A DNA stretch of 64,000 bases from contig NZ_JADQTO010000008.1 of assembly GCF_015704865.1 (NCBI RefSeq), forward strand, positions 89,231-153,230, given 5' to 3'. The notes below the pieces were generated by a model, which was given only the letters and a program-made list of their open reading frames with translations, ran no database searches and had not been told where the DNA came from. A program made the translations under genes and the position numbers. Below, piece after piece: positions 1-9,266 of the stretch. How positions within the stretch are numbered: the stretch's first letter is position 1; the number at the start of each line of letters is the position of its first letter. Source of the stretch: Actinoplanes aureus (GTDB lineage: Bacteria > Actinomycetota > Actinomycetes > Mycobacteriales > Micromonosporaceae).

Positions 1-95
1 TCAACATCGTGGTCCGGTTCTGGATCATCGCGGGCATCTGCGCCGCCATCGGTCTGGGCCTGTTCTACAGCGAACACCTGGCGGTCATGGGATAG
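1..95 (+). CDS. mraY: MraY (phospho-MurNAc-pentapeptide transferase), C-terminal end only
   Basis: The window opens inside a reading frame whose last 30 residues are readable (codons from position 3, stop TAG at 93-95). The peptide has a hydrophobic helix ending VVRFWIIAGICAAIGLGL then FYSEHL, which matches the last transmembrane helix and short tail of MraY, the membrane enzyme making lipid I from UDP-MurNAc-pentapeptide and undecaprenyl phosphate. Position immediately before ftsW/murG/murC supports this. Only about 8% of the protein is present, so the call rests on the tail motif and context. murD, usually between mraY and ftsW in dcw clusters, is not between them here. Confidence 0.75.
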   Translation, partial: NIVVRFWIIAGICAAIGLGLFYSEHLAVMG

Positions 96-131
96 ATCTC
101 GCGCGACACGCCATCGGCGTGACGGCTCCCG

Positions 132-1562
132 ATGTGGACACCGGACGATGATGAGGGAATGGCGGACGACCGTACCCAAATGGCCCGCCCGTCGCTGAGC
201 CGGCAGCTGCTGCCCGCGGTGCACGGGCTGCTGGCGCGACCCCTGTCCTCGTACTACCTGCTGATCGCCTGCTCGGGACTGCTGCTGCTGATCGGGCTCA
301 CCATGGTGTTCTCGGCGACCAGCGTGATCGCGTACGCGGAGGACGGTGACGCCTTCTCGGCGCTCAGCAGCCAGGCCGTGTACGCCCTCCTCGGCCTCGT
401 CGCCTTCTGGGTCTGCCAGCGGCTGCCCGCACTCACCCTGCGCACCCTCGGGAAGTTCATCCTGGGCGCGGCGATCGTCCTGCTCGTGATCCTGGCGGCG
501 CTCAACGCCCTGGCCTCCGCGGGGATCGCCAAGAACGGGATCGGGCCCATCGAGGCGGATCTGAACTGGCTTCTGCTCGGGCCGATCAGCATGCAGCCGG
601 GTGAGTTCGCCAAGGTCGGCATGGTGCTCTGGGGTGCCGACGTGATCGCCCGCAAGGGCCGTGCGCTGGGGCACTGGCGGGAACTGGCGATGCCGCTCTT
701 CCCGGTGGTCGGGCTGCTCTTCGTCCTGGTCGGCTACAACGACCTGGGCACCATGCTGGTGCTGCTGGCCCTGATCGTCGGCCTGCTCTGGGCCGCCGGC
801 GTACGGATGCGGTTCTTCGCGGCCCTCGGCGTGCTCGGCCTGGCCGGCATCAGCCTGCTGATCGCCGCGGCGTCGCGGGGCGCCGGTTCGGGTGTCCAGG
901 GCGCCTCGAACTACCGCGTCGAGCGGCTCACCAGCTTCCTCACCCCGCTCGAGAAGTGCGACATCAACGGCATCTGCTACCAGATGGTCCAGGGCCGTTC
1001 GGCGATCTTCGAGGGCGGCTGGTTCGGGGTCGGGCTCGGCAAGGGCGCCCTCAAGTGGGGCTGGGTGCCCGAGGCCGACAACGACTTCATCTTCGCGATC
1101 GTCGCCGAGGAGCTCGGCGTGGTCGGCTGCACGGTGGTCCTGGCCCTGCTCTCGGTGCTGGCCTACACCGGTTTCCGGATCGCCCGCCGGTCCCGTGACC
1201 CGTTCCGCCGCCTGGCCGCCTCGGCGATCACCACGTGGCTGGTCGCCCAGGCCGTCATCAACATGGGCGGGGTGGTCGGCCTGCTGCCCATCACCGGCCT
1301 TCCGCTACCGTTCATCTCCGCCGGTGGCAGTGCCCTCGTCGTGACGCTGGCGGCGATCGGCATGCTCGCCTCGTTCGCCCGGGCGGAGCCCGACGCGGCG
1401 CGAGCCCTGAACGCCCGTCCGACTCCGAGATGGGTGCGACTAGTCTGGGCCCCGCTGCCGCCGGTCCCCCCACCGCGGCGGCCGGGGAAGCCGCGTACGC
1501 CCGCGCAGAAGCCGGGCAGTGACGCGACACCCGCAGGTTCGGGGACCGGGAGGAGACGGTGA
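132..1562 (+). CDS. ftsW: FtsW, SEDS-family septal peptidoglycan polymerase
   Basis: SEDS-family integral membrane glycosyltransferase that polymerises lipid II at the septum, working with a class B PBP. The 476-aa product has a short cytoplasmic N-tail, about ten hydrophobic helices from residue 40 onward, a QPGEFAK motif near residue 156 (QPSE in most relatives), the large extracytoplasmic loop with GVGLGKGALKWGWVPEADND, and the family's late TGLPLPFISAGGS motif. A proline/basic cytoplasmic tail of about 60 residues follows. The ATG at 132 is reported; the ATG at 159 (467 aa) is an alternative. It overlaps murG by 1 nt. FtsW rather than RodA is favoured by the dcw context. Confidence 0.93.
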   Translation: MWTPDDDEGMADDRTQMARPSLSRQLLPAVHGLLARPLSSYYLLIACSGLLLLIGLTMVFSATSVIAYAEDGDAFSALSSQAVYALLGLVAFWVCQRLPALTLRTLGKFILGAAIVLLVILAALNALASAGIAKNGIGPIEADLNWLLLGPISMQPGEFAKVGMVLWGADVIARKGRALGHWRELAMPLFPVVGLLFVLVGYNDLGTMLVLLALIVGLLWAAGVRMRFFAALGVLGLAGISLLIAAASRGAGSGVQGASNYRVERLTSFLTPLEKCDINGICYQMVQGRSAIFEGGWFGVGLGKGALKWGWVPEADNDFIFAIVAEELGVVGCTVVLALLSVLAYTGFRIARRSRDPFRRLAASAITTWLVAQAVINMGGVVGLLPITGLPLPFISAGGSALVVTLAAIGMLASFARAEPDAARALNARPTPRWVRLVWAPLPPVPPPRRPGKPRTPAQKPGSDATPAGSGTGRRR

Positions 1563-2665
1563 TGGGCTCGCTGCGGTCGGTCGTGCTCGCTGGAGGAGGC
1601 ACGGGCGGTCACATCTACCCACTGCTCGCCTTCGCCGACGCCCTTCGGCGCCACTTCCCGGACATCCGGATCACCACGCTGGGCAGCCCCAAGGGCATGG
1701 AGAACGAGCTCATCCCGGCGGCCGGTTACGACCTGCGGGTCATCCCGGCGTTCCAGCTGCCCCGGACGCTGAACATGGACCTGCTGCGTACCCCGGACCG
1801 GATGTACCGGTCGGCGGCCGCGGCCGGCGAGATCATCGACGAGGTGCGGGCCGAGGTCGTGGTCGGCTTCGGTGGGTACGTCTCGGTGCCGGCCTACCTG
1901 GCGGCGTGGCGGCGCGAGCTGCCGATCGTGATCCACGAGGTGAACGTTCCGCCGGGCGTCGCGAACCGGATGGGCATGAAGTTCACCAAGCGGATCGCCG
2001 TCGGCTTCCCGCACCAGCTGGAGCAGGCCGAGTCGCTGCGCAACGCCCGGCTGGTCGGCGTGCCGCTGCGGACCGGGATCACCTATATGGACCGGCCCGC
2101 GCTGCGCCCGCAGGCGCTCTACCACTTCGGCCTGCGCCCCGACCTGCCGGTGCTCTTCGTCTCCGGCGGCTCGTCCGGCGCACGGACCATCAACCTGGCG
2201 GTCGCCTCGGCGGCCAAGCGGCTGGCCCACGCCGGCATCCAGGTGCTGCACGTCCAGGGCGGGCGCAACGACCCGTTCGAGGTGCCGAAGGACCTGCCGG
2301 TCCCCTACGTCGTCGTGCCCTACCTGTCGGACATGCAGCTCGGTTACGCTGCCGCCGACCTGATGCTGTGCCGGGGCGGTGCGATCACCGTCGCCGAGAC
2401 CACCGCGCTCGGCATGCCGGCCGTCTACGTGCCGTACCCCTTCAGCAACCAGGAGCAGCGGCGCAACGCGCTGCCGGTGGTGGAGGCGGGTGGTGGCCTG
2501 CTGGTCGACAACAGCGAGCTGACCCCGGACTGGATCGAACGCAACATCATCCCGCTGGCACGGGACCGGCAGCGGCTGGCCGTGATGGGCCAGGCCGCCG
2601 CCGGGTACGGCCGCCGCGACGGTGACGAGCAGCTGCTGCGCTTCGTGCTCGAAGCGGTGAGCTGA
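1562..2665 (+). CDS. murG: MurG, lipid II synthase (GlcNAc transferase)
   Basis: Transfers GlcNAc from UDP-GlcNAc to lipid I on the inner membrane face, forming lipid II. The GT-B fold signature GGGTGGHIYP is at residues 11-20, and FVSGGSSGA and the donor-binding stretch LCRGGAITVAE are present. Length (367 aa) is normal. ATG 1562 overlaps the ftsW stop (TGATG), preceded by GGGAGGAG; a GTG three bases upstream (1559) is also possible. Translational coupling to ftsW is likely. Confidence 0.95.
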   Translation: MGSLRSVVLAGGGTGGHIYPLLAFADALRRHFPDIRITTLGSPKGMENELIPAAGYDLRVIPAFQLPRTLNMDLLRTPDRMYRSAAAAGEIIDEVRAEVVVGFGGYVSVPAYLAAWRRELPIVIHEVNVPPGVANRMGMKFTKRIAVGFPHQLEQAESLRNARLVGVPLRTGITYMDRPALRPQALYHFGLRPDLPVLFVSGGSSGARTINLAVASAAKRLAHAGIQVLHVQGGRNDPFEVPKDLPVPYVVVPYLSDMQLGYAAADLMLCRGGAITVAETTALGMPAVYVPYPFSNQEQRRNALPVVEAGGGLLVDNSELTPDWIERNIIPLARDRQRLAVMGQAAAGYGRRDGDEQLLRFVLEAVS

Positions 2666-2690
2666 TGAGCTTGACTGAGGGAGTGGATCT

Positions 2691-4127
<1,437 letters not shown>

Positions 4128-4132
4128 ACCCG

Positions 4133-4900
4133 ATGCCGGGCGGGGGCACGCGCAACTGGCGGCTGGTACGGGCGGACACGGACGCCGTACCCCCGTCGGC
4201 GCGCCGGTTCATGGCGCGCGCCCGGCAGCGGCGCCTGCGTGCCGCACTGCCCTGGCTGGTCGGTTCGGTCGTGCTGCTGGTCGCCGGAGCGCTGGTCTGG
4301 GTGGTGTACGGCACCTCGGTGCTCGGTGTGCGGCGGGTCCAGGTGGTCGGCGCCGAACTGCTCACCCAGGACCAGGTACGCGAGGCCGCCGCGGTCCCGG
4401 CGGAGCTGCCGCTGGCCCGGGTGGACGTGGACGCGGTCGGTGCCCGGGTACGCGGCCTGCCCGCGGTGGACCGGGTGGTGATCAACCGCAGCTGGCCGTC
4501 GACGCTGGTCGTCGAGGTGGTGGAGCGGACCGCGGTGGCGGCGGTGCCGGTGCGGGAGCAGTTCATCCTGATCGACGACGAGGGCGTGCCGTTCCGGGTG
4601 GTGGCGAAGCAGCCGCGCGGGTTGCCACTGGCCCGGCTGGGCACGCCGGGGCCGGCGGACGCGAACACCGGATCGGCCCTGACCGTGCTCGGCGCCCTCA
4701 GCGACGAGCTCCGGGAGCAGCTGGTGGCGGTGGCCGTGGTGTCCCCGGTGCAGATCCGGCTCGAGCTGCGCAAGGGCCGGGTCGTCATCTGGGGCGACGA
4801 CACCAAGAGCGACGAGAAGAGCAAGGTCGCGACGGCGCTGCTACGCCAGAAGGGCGACGAGATCGACGTCAGCGCCCCGTCCGTGGTGACCATTCGGTAG
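4133..4900 (+). CDS. ftsQ: FtsQ, divisome POTRA protein
   Basis: Bitopic membrane protein linking cytoplasmic and periplasmic divisome parts. The 255-aa product has a basic cytoplasmic N-tail, one transmembrane helix (about residues 38-60, ALPWLVGSVVLLVAGALVWV), then a POTRA domain starting LGVRRVQVVGAELLTQDQVR and the FtsQ beta domain. It starts 5 nt after murC, so it is in the same operon. A 299-nt regulatory gap follows before ftsZ. Confidence 0.9.
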   Translation: MPGGGTRNWRLVRADTDAVPPSARRFMARARQRRLRAALPWLVGSVVLLVAGALVWVVYGTSVLGVRRVQVVGAELLTQDQVREAAAVPAELPLARVDVDAVGARVRGLPAVDRVVINRSWPSTLVVEVVERTAVAAVPVREQFILIDDEGVPFRVVAKQPRGLPLARLGTPGPADANTGSALTVLGALSDELREQLVAVAVVSPVQIRLELRKGRVVIWGDDTKSDEKSKVATALLRQKGDEIDVSAPSVVTIR

Positions 4901-4926
4901 CTGTCTGGCCAAACGGACAATAGTGA

Positions 4927-4946
4927 CGAACGTAATATTAGGTTCG
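4927..4946. promoter_or_regulatory. 20-bp near-perfect AT-cored palindrome upstream of ftsZ
   Basis: CGAAC-G-TAATATTA-G-GTTCG is symmetric at 18 of 20 positions, failing only at the G/G pair at positions 6 and 15. The core TAATATTA stands out in very GC-rich DNA and contains a possible -10 (TAATAT, 4933-4938). It lies 26 nt after the ftsQ stop. The half-sites resemble the actinobacterial LexA half-site CGAAC/GTTCG, but the gap is 10 nt instead of 4. Operator or promoter function is inferred. Confidence 0.45.
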
Positions 4947-5041
4947 AGGTTACGGGTCAGTCGGATACTGGCCACGTAAGCGGACGCGACACGCCGCCCC
5001 GGGTCTTTGGCTGCGGCGGCATGTCCGCATACGTTGCGTCG

Positions 5042-5084
5042 AGAGGTTTGAGTGGTTGACATAACTCTAAACCTCTAGTAGAGG
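5042..5084 (+). promoter_or_regulatory. Candidate ftsZ promoter: TTGACA inside an inverted repeat
   Basis: A consensus -35 TTGACA (5056-5061) with a 17-nt spacer to a weak -10 TAGAGG (5079-5084). The -35 sits in the loop of an exact inverted repeat, AGAGGTTT (5042-5049) and AAACCTCT (5069-5076), extendable inward by GAG/CTC with one bulge. A protein binding the arms would cover the promoter. A WhiA-like core GACAC occurs upstream at 4988-4992, but five bases carry little weight. In Streptomyces, ftsZ has several promoters in this same gap. Confidence 0.45.
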
Positions 5085-5105
5085 GTGAGGGGTTTCCTCG
5101 CCCTC
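5081..5105 (+). promoter_or_regulatory. Stem-loop in the ftsZ leader
   Basis: GAGGGTGAGG (5081-5090) pairs with CCTCGCCCTC (5096-5105), ten pairs with one G-U, over a 5-nt loop GGTTT. It lies just downstream of the candidate promoter, so it would be at or near the 5' end of the ftsZ transcript. No U-tract follows, so it is not a typical intrinsic terminator. Confidence 0.45.
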
Positions 5106-5117
5106 CCTTGTACGGCA

Positions 5118-5172
5118 GCGGATATCGAAGTGCGGTTCCTGGGTTGGACCCGCAGGGGCCCTCGATATCCGC
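5118..5172 (+). promoter_or_regulatory. Long hairpin just before the ftsZ ribosome site
   Basis: GCGGATATCGA (5118-5128) and TCGATATCCGC (5162-5172) are exact 11-bp complements. Inside, TGCGG (5131-5135) pairs with CCGCA (5150-5154), so the leader could fold into one extended hairpin ending 9 nt before the GAAGGGAAGG ribosome site (about 5181-5190). It could also be a DNA operator. Confidence 0.5.
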
Positions 5173-5199
5173 CAACCCCGGAAGGGAAGGCTGAGCCCG

Positions 5200-6339
5200 A
5201 TGACACCTCCGCACAACTACCTTGCGGTCATCAAGGTCGTCGGCATCGGCGGCGGCGGCGTGAACGCTGTGAACCGCATGATCGAGGTTGGGCTCAAAGG
5301 CGTCGAGTTCATCGCGATCAACACCGATGCCCAAGCGCTGCTGATGAGCGATGCCGACGTCAAGCTGGACGTCGGCCGGGAACTGACCCGTGGCCTGGGC
5401 GCCGGCGCACAGCCCGAGGTCGGCAAGAACGCCGCCGAGGACCACCGGGACGAGATCGAGGAGGTGCTCAAGGGCGCCGACATGGTCTTCGTGACGTGTG
5501 GCGAGGGCGGTGGCACCGGCACCGGCGGCGCTCCGGTGGTCGCCAACATCGCCCGCAAGCTGGGCGCGCTCACCATCGGCGTGGTGACCCGGCCGTTCTC
5601 GTTCGAGGGCAAGCGCCGGCAGGTGCAGGCCGAGGCCGGCATCGACGAGCTGCGCAATCAGTGCGACACGCTGATCGTGATCCCGAACGACCGGCTGCTC
5701 GCCCTCGGCGACCGCGGGATCAGCATGATGGACGCGTTCCGTCAGGCCGACCAGGTGCTGCTCTCCGGCGTTCAGGGCATCACCGACCTGATCACCACGC
5801 CGGGTCTGATCAACCTGGACTTCGCCGACGTGAAGAGCGTCATGAGCGGCGCGGGCAGTGCGCTCATGGGCATCGGCAGCGCGCGCGGGGACAACCGCGC
5901 CGTCGAGGCGGCCGAGAAGGCGATCTCCAGCCCGCTGCTGGAGCAGAGCATGGACGGCGCGCGCGGCGTGCTGCTCTCCATCGCCGGCGGCTCGGACCTG
6001 GGCCTGTTCGAGATCAACGACGCGGCGCAGCTGGTCACCGACGCGGCACACCCGGACGCGAACATCATCTTCGGTGCGGTCATCGACGACGCGCTCGGTG
6101 ACGAGGTGCGGGTCACGGTGATCGCGGCGGGCTTCGACGGGGGCGCGCCCTCGTACAAGCCGTCCGAGCCGGTCCGGAAGGTGGCGCCGCCCGTGCCCGC
6201 CACTACGCAGCAGACGTCGCAGCCGCCGGTCCCGGCGGGCGCCGGCAGCAACCAGTCGGCGGCGAGCACGCCGCCGGCCCCGCGCCGGATGCTCTTCGAC
6301 GACGTGGACGTGCCGGACTTCCTCAAGAACGGCTCCTGA
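5200..6339 (+). CDS. ftsZ: FtsZ, tubulin-like division GTPase
   Basis: Forms the Z ring at vegetative and sporulation septa. The 379-aa protein has VVGIGGGGVNAVNRM (residues 13-27), the tubulin signature GGGTGTG (about 104-110), FSFEGKRR and the NLDFADVKSVM region, then a 60-residue Pro/Ala/Thr linker. It ends in the conserved C-terminal peptide DDVDVPDFLKNGS that binds SepF/FtsA-type partners. The ATG at 5200 follows GAAGGGAAGG. The leader carries several inverted repeats. yggS follows after 9 nt; the usual pgeF/ylmD gene is not in between. Confidence 0.98.
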   Translation: MTPPHNYLAVIKVVGIGGGGVNAVNRMIEVGLKGVEFIAINTDAQALLMSDADVKLDVGRELTRGLGAGAQPEVGKNAAEDHRDEIEEVLKGADMVFVTCGEGGGTGTGGAPVVANIARKLGALTIGVVTRPFSFEGKRRQVQAEAGIDELRNQCDTLIVIPNDRLLALGDRGISMMDAFRQADQVLLSGVQGITDLITTPGLINLDFADVKSVMSGAGSALMGIGSARGDNRAVEAAEKAISSPLLEQSMDGARGVLLSIAGGSDLGLFEINDAAQLVTDAAHPDANIIFGAVIDDALGDEVRVTVIAAGFDGGAPSYKPSEPVRKVAPPVPATTQQTSQPPVPAGAGSNQSAASTPPAPRRMLFDDVDVPDFLKNGS

Positions 6340-6348
6340 TTTTCTTCG

Positions 6349-7059
6349 ATGGAACGTGACGAGGGGCGGCGGGCCGAGCTCGCCGCCAATCTTCAGCTGG
6401 TGCGGGAGCGGATCGCGCGGGCCTGCGAGGCGGCCGGGCGGCCATCGGGATCGGTGACGCTGACCGCGGTGACCAAGACGTACCCGGCGAGCGACGTGTT
6501 ACTGCTCGCCGGGCTCGGCGTCACCGACGTCGGGGAGAACCGGGACCAGGAGGCGGCCGCCAAGGCGGCCGAGGTTCGCGCCGCCGGCGCGAACCTTCGC
6601 TGGCATTTCGTCGGCCGGTTGCAGCGCAACAAGGTCCGCTCCGTCATCCGGTACGCCGACGTGGTGGAGTCGGTGGACTCGGAGCGCCTCGTCGCGGTAC
6701 TGGCCCGGGCCGCCGCCGAGCGGCCGGTTCCGCTCGACGTGCTGATCCAGGTCAGCATCGACGGCGACGCCGAGCGTGGCGGCGTGGTTGAAGATGATCT
6801 TTGGCGGGTATCCGACTCAGTGGCCGGGTCGGACGGTCTCCGGCTCGGTGGCGTGATGGCGGTCGCGCCGCTCGGCTGGGACCCGGATCGGGCCTTCGCG
6901 AAACTGTCCGTCCTGGCTGGACGGATGGCCGAGCGATACCCCGGCGCTACGACGGTCTCCGCGGGCATGAGTGGCGACCTGGAGGCCGCCGTCCGGCACG
7001 GGGCGACACACGTACGGATCGGAACATCTTTACTCGGGATGCGAAACTCGCTGCGGTAG
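6349..7059 (+). CDS. YggS/PLPBP family pyridoxal-phosphate homeostasis protein
   Basis: Single-domain alanine-racemase-like TIM barrel that binds PLP and is linked to vitamin B6 and amino-acid homeostasis rather than a known reaction. The PLP lysine is K43 in AVTKTYPA; the GENRDQEAAAK motif, WHFVGRLQRNKVR and the phosphate-binding GMSGDLEAAVRHGATHVRIGT end motif are all present. 236 aa is typical. It sits between ftsZ and sepF as in most actinobacteria, probably in the ftsZ transcript. Confidence 0.92.
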   Translation: MERDEGRRAELAANLQLVRERIARACEAAGRPSGSVTLTAVTKTYPASDVLLLAGLGVTDVGENRDQEAAAKAAEVRAAGANLRWHFVGRLQRNKVRSVIRYADVVESVDSERLVAVLARAAAERPVPLDVLIQVSIDGDAERGGVVEDDLWRVSDSVAGSDGLRLGGVMAVAPLGWDPDRAFAKLSVLAGRMAERYPGATTVSAGMSGDLEAAVRHGATHVRIGTSLLGMRNSLR

Positions 7060-7289
7060 CCTTGCGGCGGGCAGCAAACTACACAGGTGTTGTTTTGCGC
7101 GACGTGCTTCTGGGCTTCGACAACCCACGGCGGCCGGCGCGTCCGACGACGCAGCGTCGCAGCGGGTCACGGGTCCGATTCGGACCTGTTGCATCGATCC
7201 GCACAAGGGGGGCGCGGCACGCCTAAGGGGGCGCGGGGCCGCACGGCTGACGGAGGTGGGGGCATGGACTCTCGGCAGGGAGGGGTCGC

Positions 7290-8021
7290 ATGAGCAGCGC
7301 GTTTCGCAAGGCGGGCGTCTGGCTCGGCCTCGTCGAGGAGGACGACGACCGCGGGTACGACGACCGCAACTACCGGGAGAGCTCCTACCGCGGGCGGGAA
7401 CGCGACCGCGACCGTGACCGTTACTCCAGCGACCACCGGTACGCGGACGAGTTCGCCGACGAGGACGAGGTCGAGGAGGAGCGCCCGGTCCCGCGGTCGC
7501 GGGCGGAGCGCTCCGGCCACAGCCGTCTCGGTGAGCGGGTCTCGACGGCCCGGGCCGACCTGGACCGGGAGGAGAGTGACCGTCTCGATCGGGCGAGCGT
7601 GCGCTCCATCACTCCCCGGTCCTCCCTGGCCCCGGAGCAGTCCGACTCGCTCACCTACTCGACCCGGGAGAACCTCGCGCTGAAGCCGCAGCCTACGGTT
7701 CACCAGCAGCCGGTTCACCAGCGCCCGGTCGAGGAGGAGCAGCGGTACCAGATCACCACGCTGCACCCCACCACCTACCGGGAGGCGCGGACCATCGGCG
7801 AGCACTTCCGGGACGGTGTGCCGGTGATCATCAACCTCACTGAGATGGATGAATCCGATGCGCGGCGACTGGTCGACTTCGCCGCCGGGCTGGCGTTCGG
7901 TCTGCGGGGTACGATCGAGCGCGTGACCAACCGGGTTTTCCTGCTCTCACCGGCGAATGTCCAGGTCACCGCGGAGGACAAGGCCAAGATCGCTGAGGGC
8001 GGCTTCTTCACCCAGAGTTGA
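7290..8021 (+). CDS. sepF: SepF, FtsZ membrane anchor
   Basis: Cytoplasmic partner tethering FtsZ to the membrane; in actinobacteria without FtsA it is the main anchor. The N-terminal peptide MSSAFRKAGVWLGLVEED fits the amphipathic membrane-binding helix, residues 20-140 form a charged Arg/Asp/Glu-rich linker, and the C-terminal SepF domain (about 145-243) contains INLTEMDESDARRLVDFAAGLAFGL in two overlapping family motifs. 243 aa is long because of the linker. The ATG at 7290 follows GGGAGGGG. The 230-nt gap upstream contains an imperfect inverted repeat (7074-7098, GCAAAC.. to ..TTTTGC) and may hold its own promoter. Confidence 0.93.
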   Translation: MSSAFRKAGVWLGLVEEDDDRGYDDRNYRESSYRGRERDRDRDRYSSDHRYADEFADEDEVEEERPVPRSRAERSGHSRLGERVSTARADLDREESDRLDRASVRSITPRSSLAPEQSDSLTYSTRENLALKPQPTVHQQPVHQRPVEEEQRYQITTLHPTTYREARTIGEHFRDGVPVIINLTEMDESDARRLVDFAAGLAFGLRGTIERVTNRVFLLSPANVQVTAEDKAKIAEGGFFTQS

Positions 8022-8063
8022 TTCACTCGAAGCTGATTGACCCGAACGAGGGATCCGCCTGAC

Positions 8064-8369
8064 GTGCTGTCGATCGTGTTCCAGATTCTCTACGTGTTGC
8101 TGTACCTCTTCTTCATCGTGCTGCTAACCAGGTTCGTCCTGGGCGCGGTGCTCCAGTACGGACGGCGGTGGCAACCCAGCCGGGGCGCCTCGGCGGGACT
8201 GGAATCGGTGTGGAGCGTCACGGATCCACCCCTCAAGGCGTTGAGGCGTGTGATCCCACCGCTGCGCATTGGTAACGTGAGTTTGGACCTGGCTTCCATC
8301 GTGCTGCTGGTTATCCTGTTCGTGCTCATGAACTTCGTGCTGACCCCACTGATTCGTACCTACAGCTAG
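8064..8369 (+). CDS. YggT family membrane protein
   Basis: Small integral membrane protein of the YggT/YlmG family, conserved between sepF and divIVA in Gram-positive division clusters. Its exact role is not settled; it is linked to septum and polar growth. The 101-aa product has two hydrophobic blocks (residues 2-28 and 73-95) and the family sequence NVSLDLASIVLLVILFVL. The GTG at 8064 (LSIVFQILYVLLYLFF) was chosen: it follows GAGGGA and puts the first helix at the N-terminus. A TTG at 8037 would add nine charged residues. Confidence 0.85.
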   Translation: MLSIVFQILYVLLYLFFIVLLTRFVLGAVLQYGRRWQPSRGASAGLESVWSVTDPPLKALRRVIPPLRIGNVSLDLASIVLLVILFVLMNFVLTPLIRTYS

Positions 8370-8417
8370 ACAGCAGCCCCGCCCCAACCGCGGCCGCGAC
8401 TGACCCGAGGAGTTTCG

Positions 8418-9233
8418 ATGCCGCTGACCCCGGCCGACGTGCACAACGTCGCCTTCAAGAAGCCCCCGATCGGCAAGCGGGGGTATGACGAGGAGGAGGT
8501 CGACGCCTTCCTTGACGAGGTGGAGCGCGAGCTCGCCCGTCTGATCGAGGAGAACAACGAGCTGCGTGCCCAGGTGGAGCGTGGCGGTCGGGGTGGCGCA
8601 CCAGCCGGCCCGGGTGCCGACCCCCGCATGGCCGCCGAGCTCAACGACCTGAAGGCCCAGCTCGACCGGGTGCAGCGGGACAAGACCGCGGCTGAGCAGG
8701 CCGCCCGTCAGATGCAGGCCGAGCTGGAGCAGGTGCGGGCCCAGGGCCCCGGCCCCGGCCCGGCAGCCGGTGGCGCCGACGGCGAGCAGCAGGCCCTGCG
8801 CGTGCTGATGATGGCCCAGCGCACCGCCGACGACCACGTGTCGGACGCCCGGCGCGAGGCCGACAAGCTTCTCTCCGACGCCCGCTCCAAGGCGGAGGAG
8901 GTCACCCGCGAGGCCCGGGCCAAGGCCGACGCCCTCGAGCGCGACGCCCGTCAGCGGCACCAGGAGGCCATGGGCGGCCTGGACGCCAAGCGGACCGCGC
9001 TGCAGAAGCACATCGAGGAGCTGAAGCAGTTCGAGCGGGAGTACCGCACGCGCCTCAAGGCGTACCTGGAAAGCCAGCTGCGCGACCTGGACGGCCGGGG
9101 TCAGGGCCTCGAGGCCGAGCTGTCGCGTGCCGACGCCAGCCGTTCCGTGGGTGGTTCCGGTGGTCTGGCCGCGGCCGGTCTCGCCGGTTCGTACGGCGGT
9201 GGCCGGGCCAACTCCATCGAATCGGGTCGCTGA
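8418..9233 (+). CDS. divIVA: DivIVA/Wag31, polar growth coiled-coil protein
   Basis: Marks negatively curved membrane at poles and directs tip growth in filamentous actinobacteria. The N-terminal lipid-binding domain starts MPLTPADVHNVAFKKPPIGK and continues RGYDEEEVDAFLDEVERELARL (residues about 1-50). A Gly/Pro-rich spacer (57-72) separates it from a second coiled coil (about 75-240) with heptads such as QLDRVQRDKTAAEQAARQMQ. A Gly/Ser tail ends the protein. 271 aa is typical for this clade. GAGGAG precedes the ATG. Confidence 0.96.
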   Translation: MPLTPADVHNVAFKKPPIGKRGYDEEEVDAFLDEVERELARLIEENNELRAQVERGGRGGAPAGPGADPRMAAELNDLKAQLDRVQRDKTAAEQAARQMQAELEQVRAQGPGPGPAAGGADGEQQALRVLMMAQRTADDHVSDARREADKLLSDARSKAEEVTREARAKADALERDARQRHQEAMGGLDAKRTALQKHIEELKQFEREYRTRLKAYLESQLRDLDGRGQGLEAELSRADASRSVGGSGGLAAAGLAGSYGGGRANSIESGR

Positions 9234-9266
9234 CCCCAGCACATCGCACCGCGACGAGGATGAGCC

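Noticed and set aside
4927..4946. LexA (SOS) box
   Set aside because: Half-sites fit CGAAC/GTTCG, but the spacer is 10 nt instead of 4, so it cannot be a normal LexA site.
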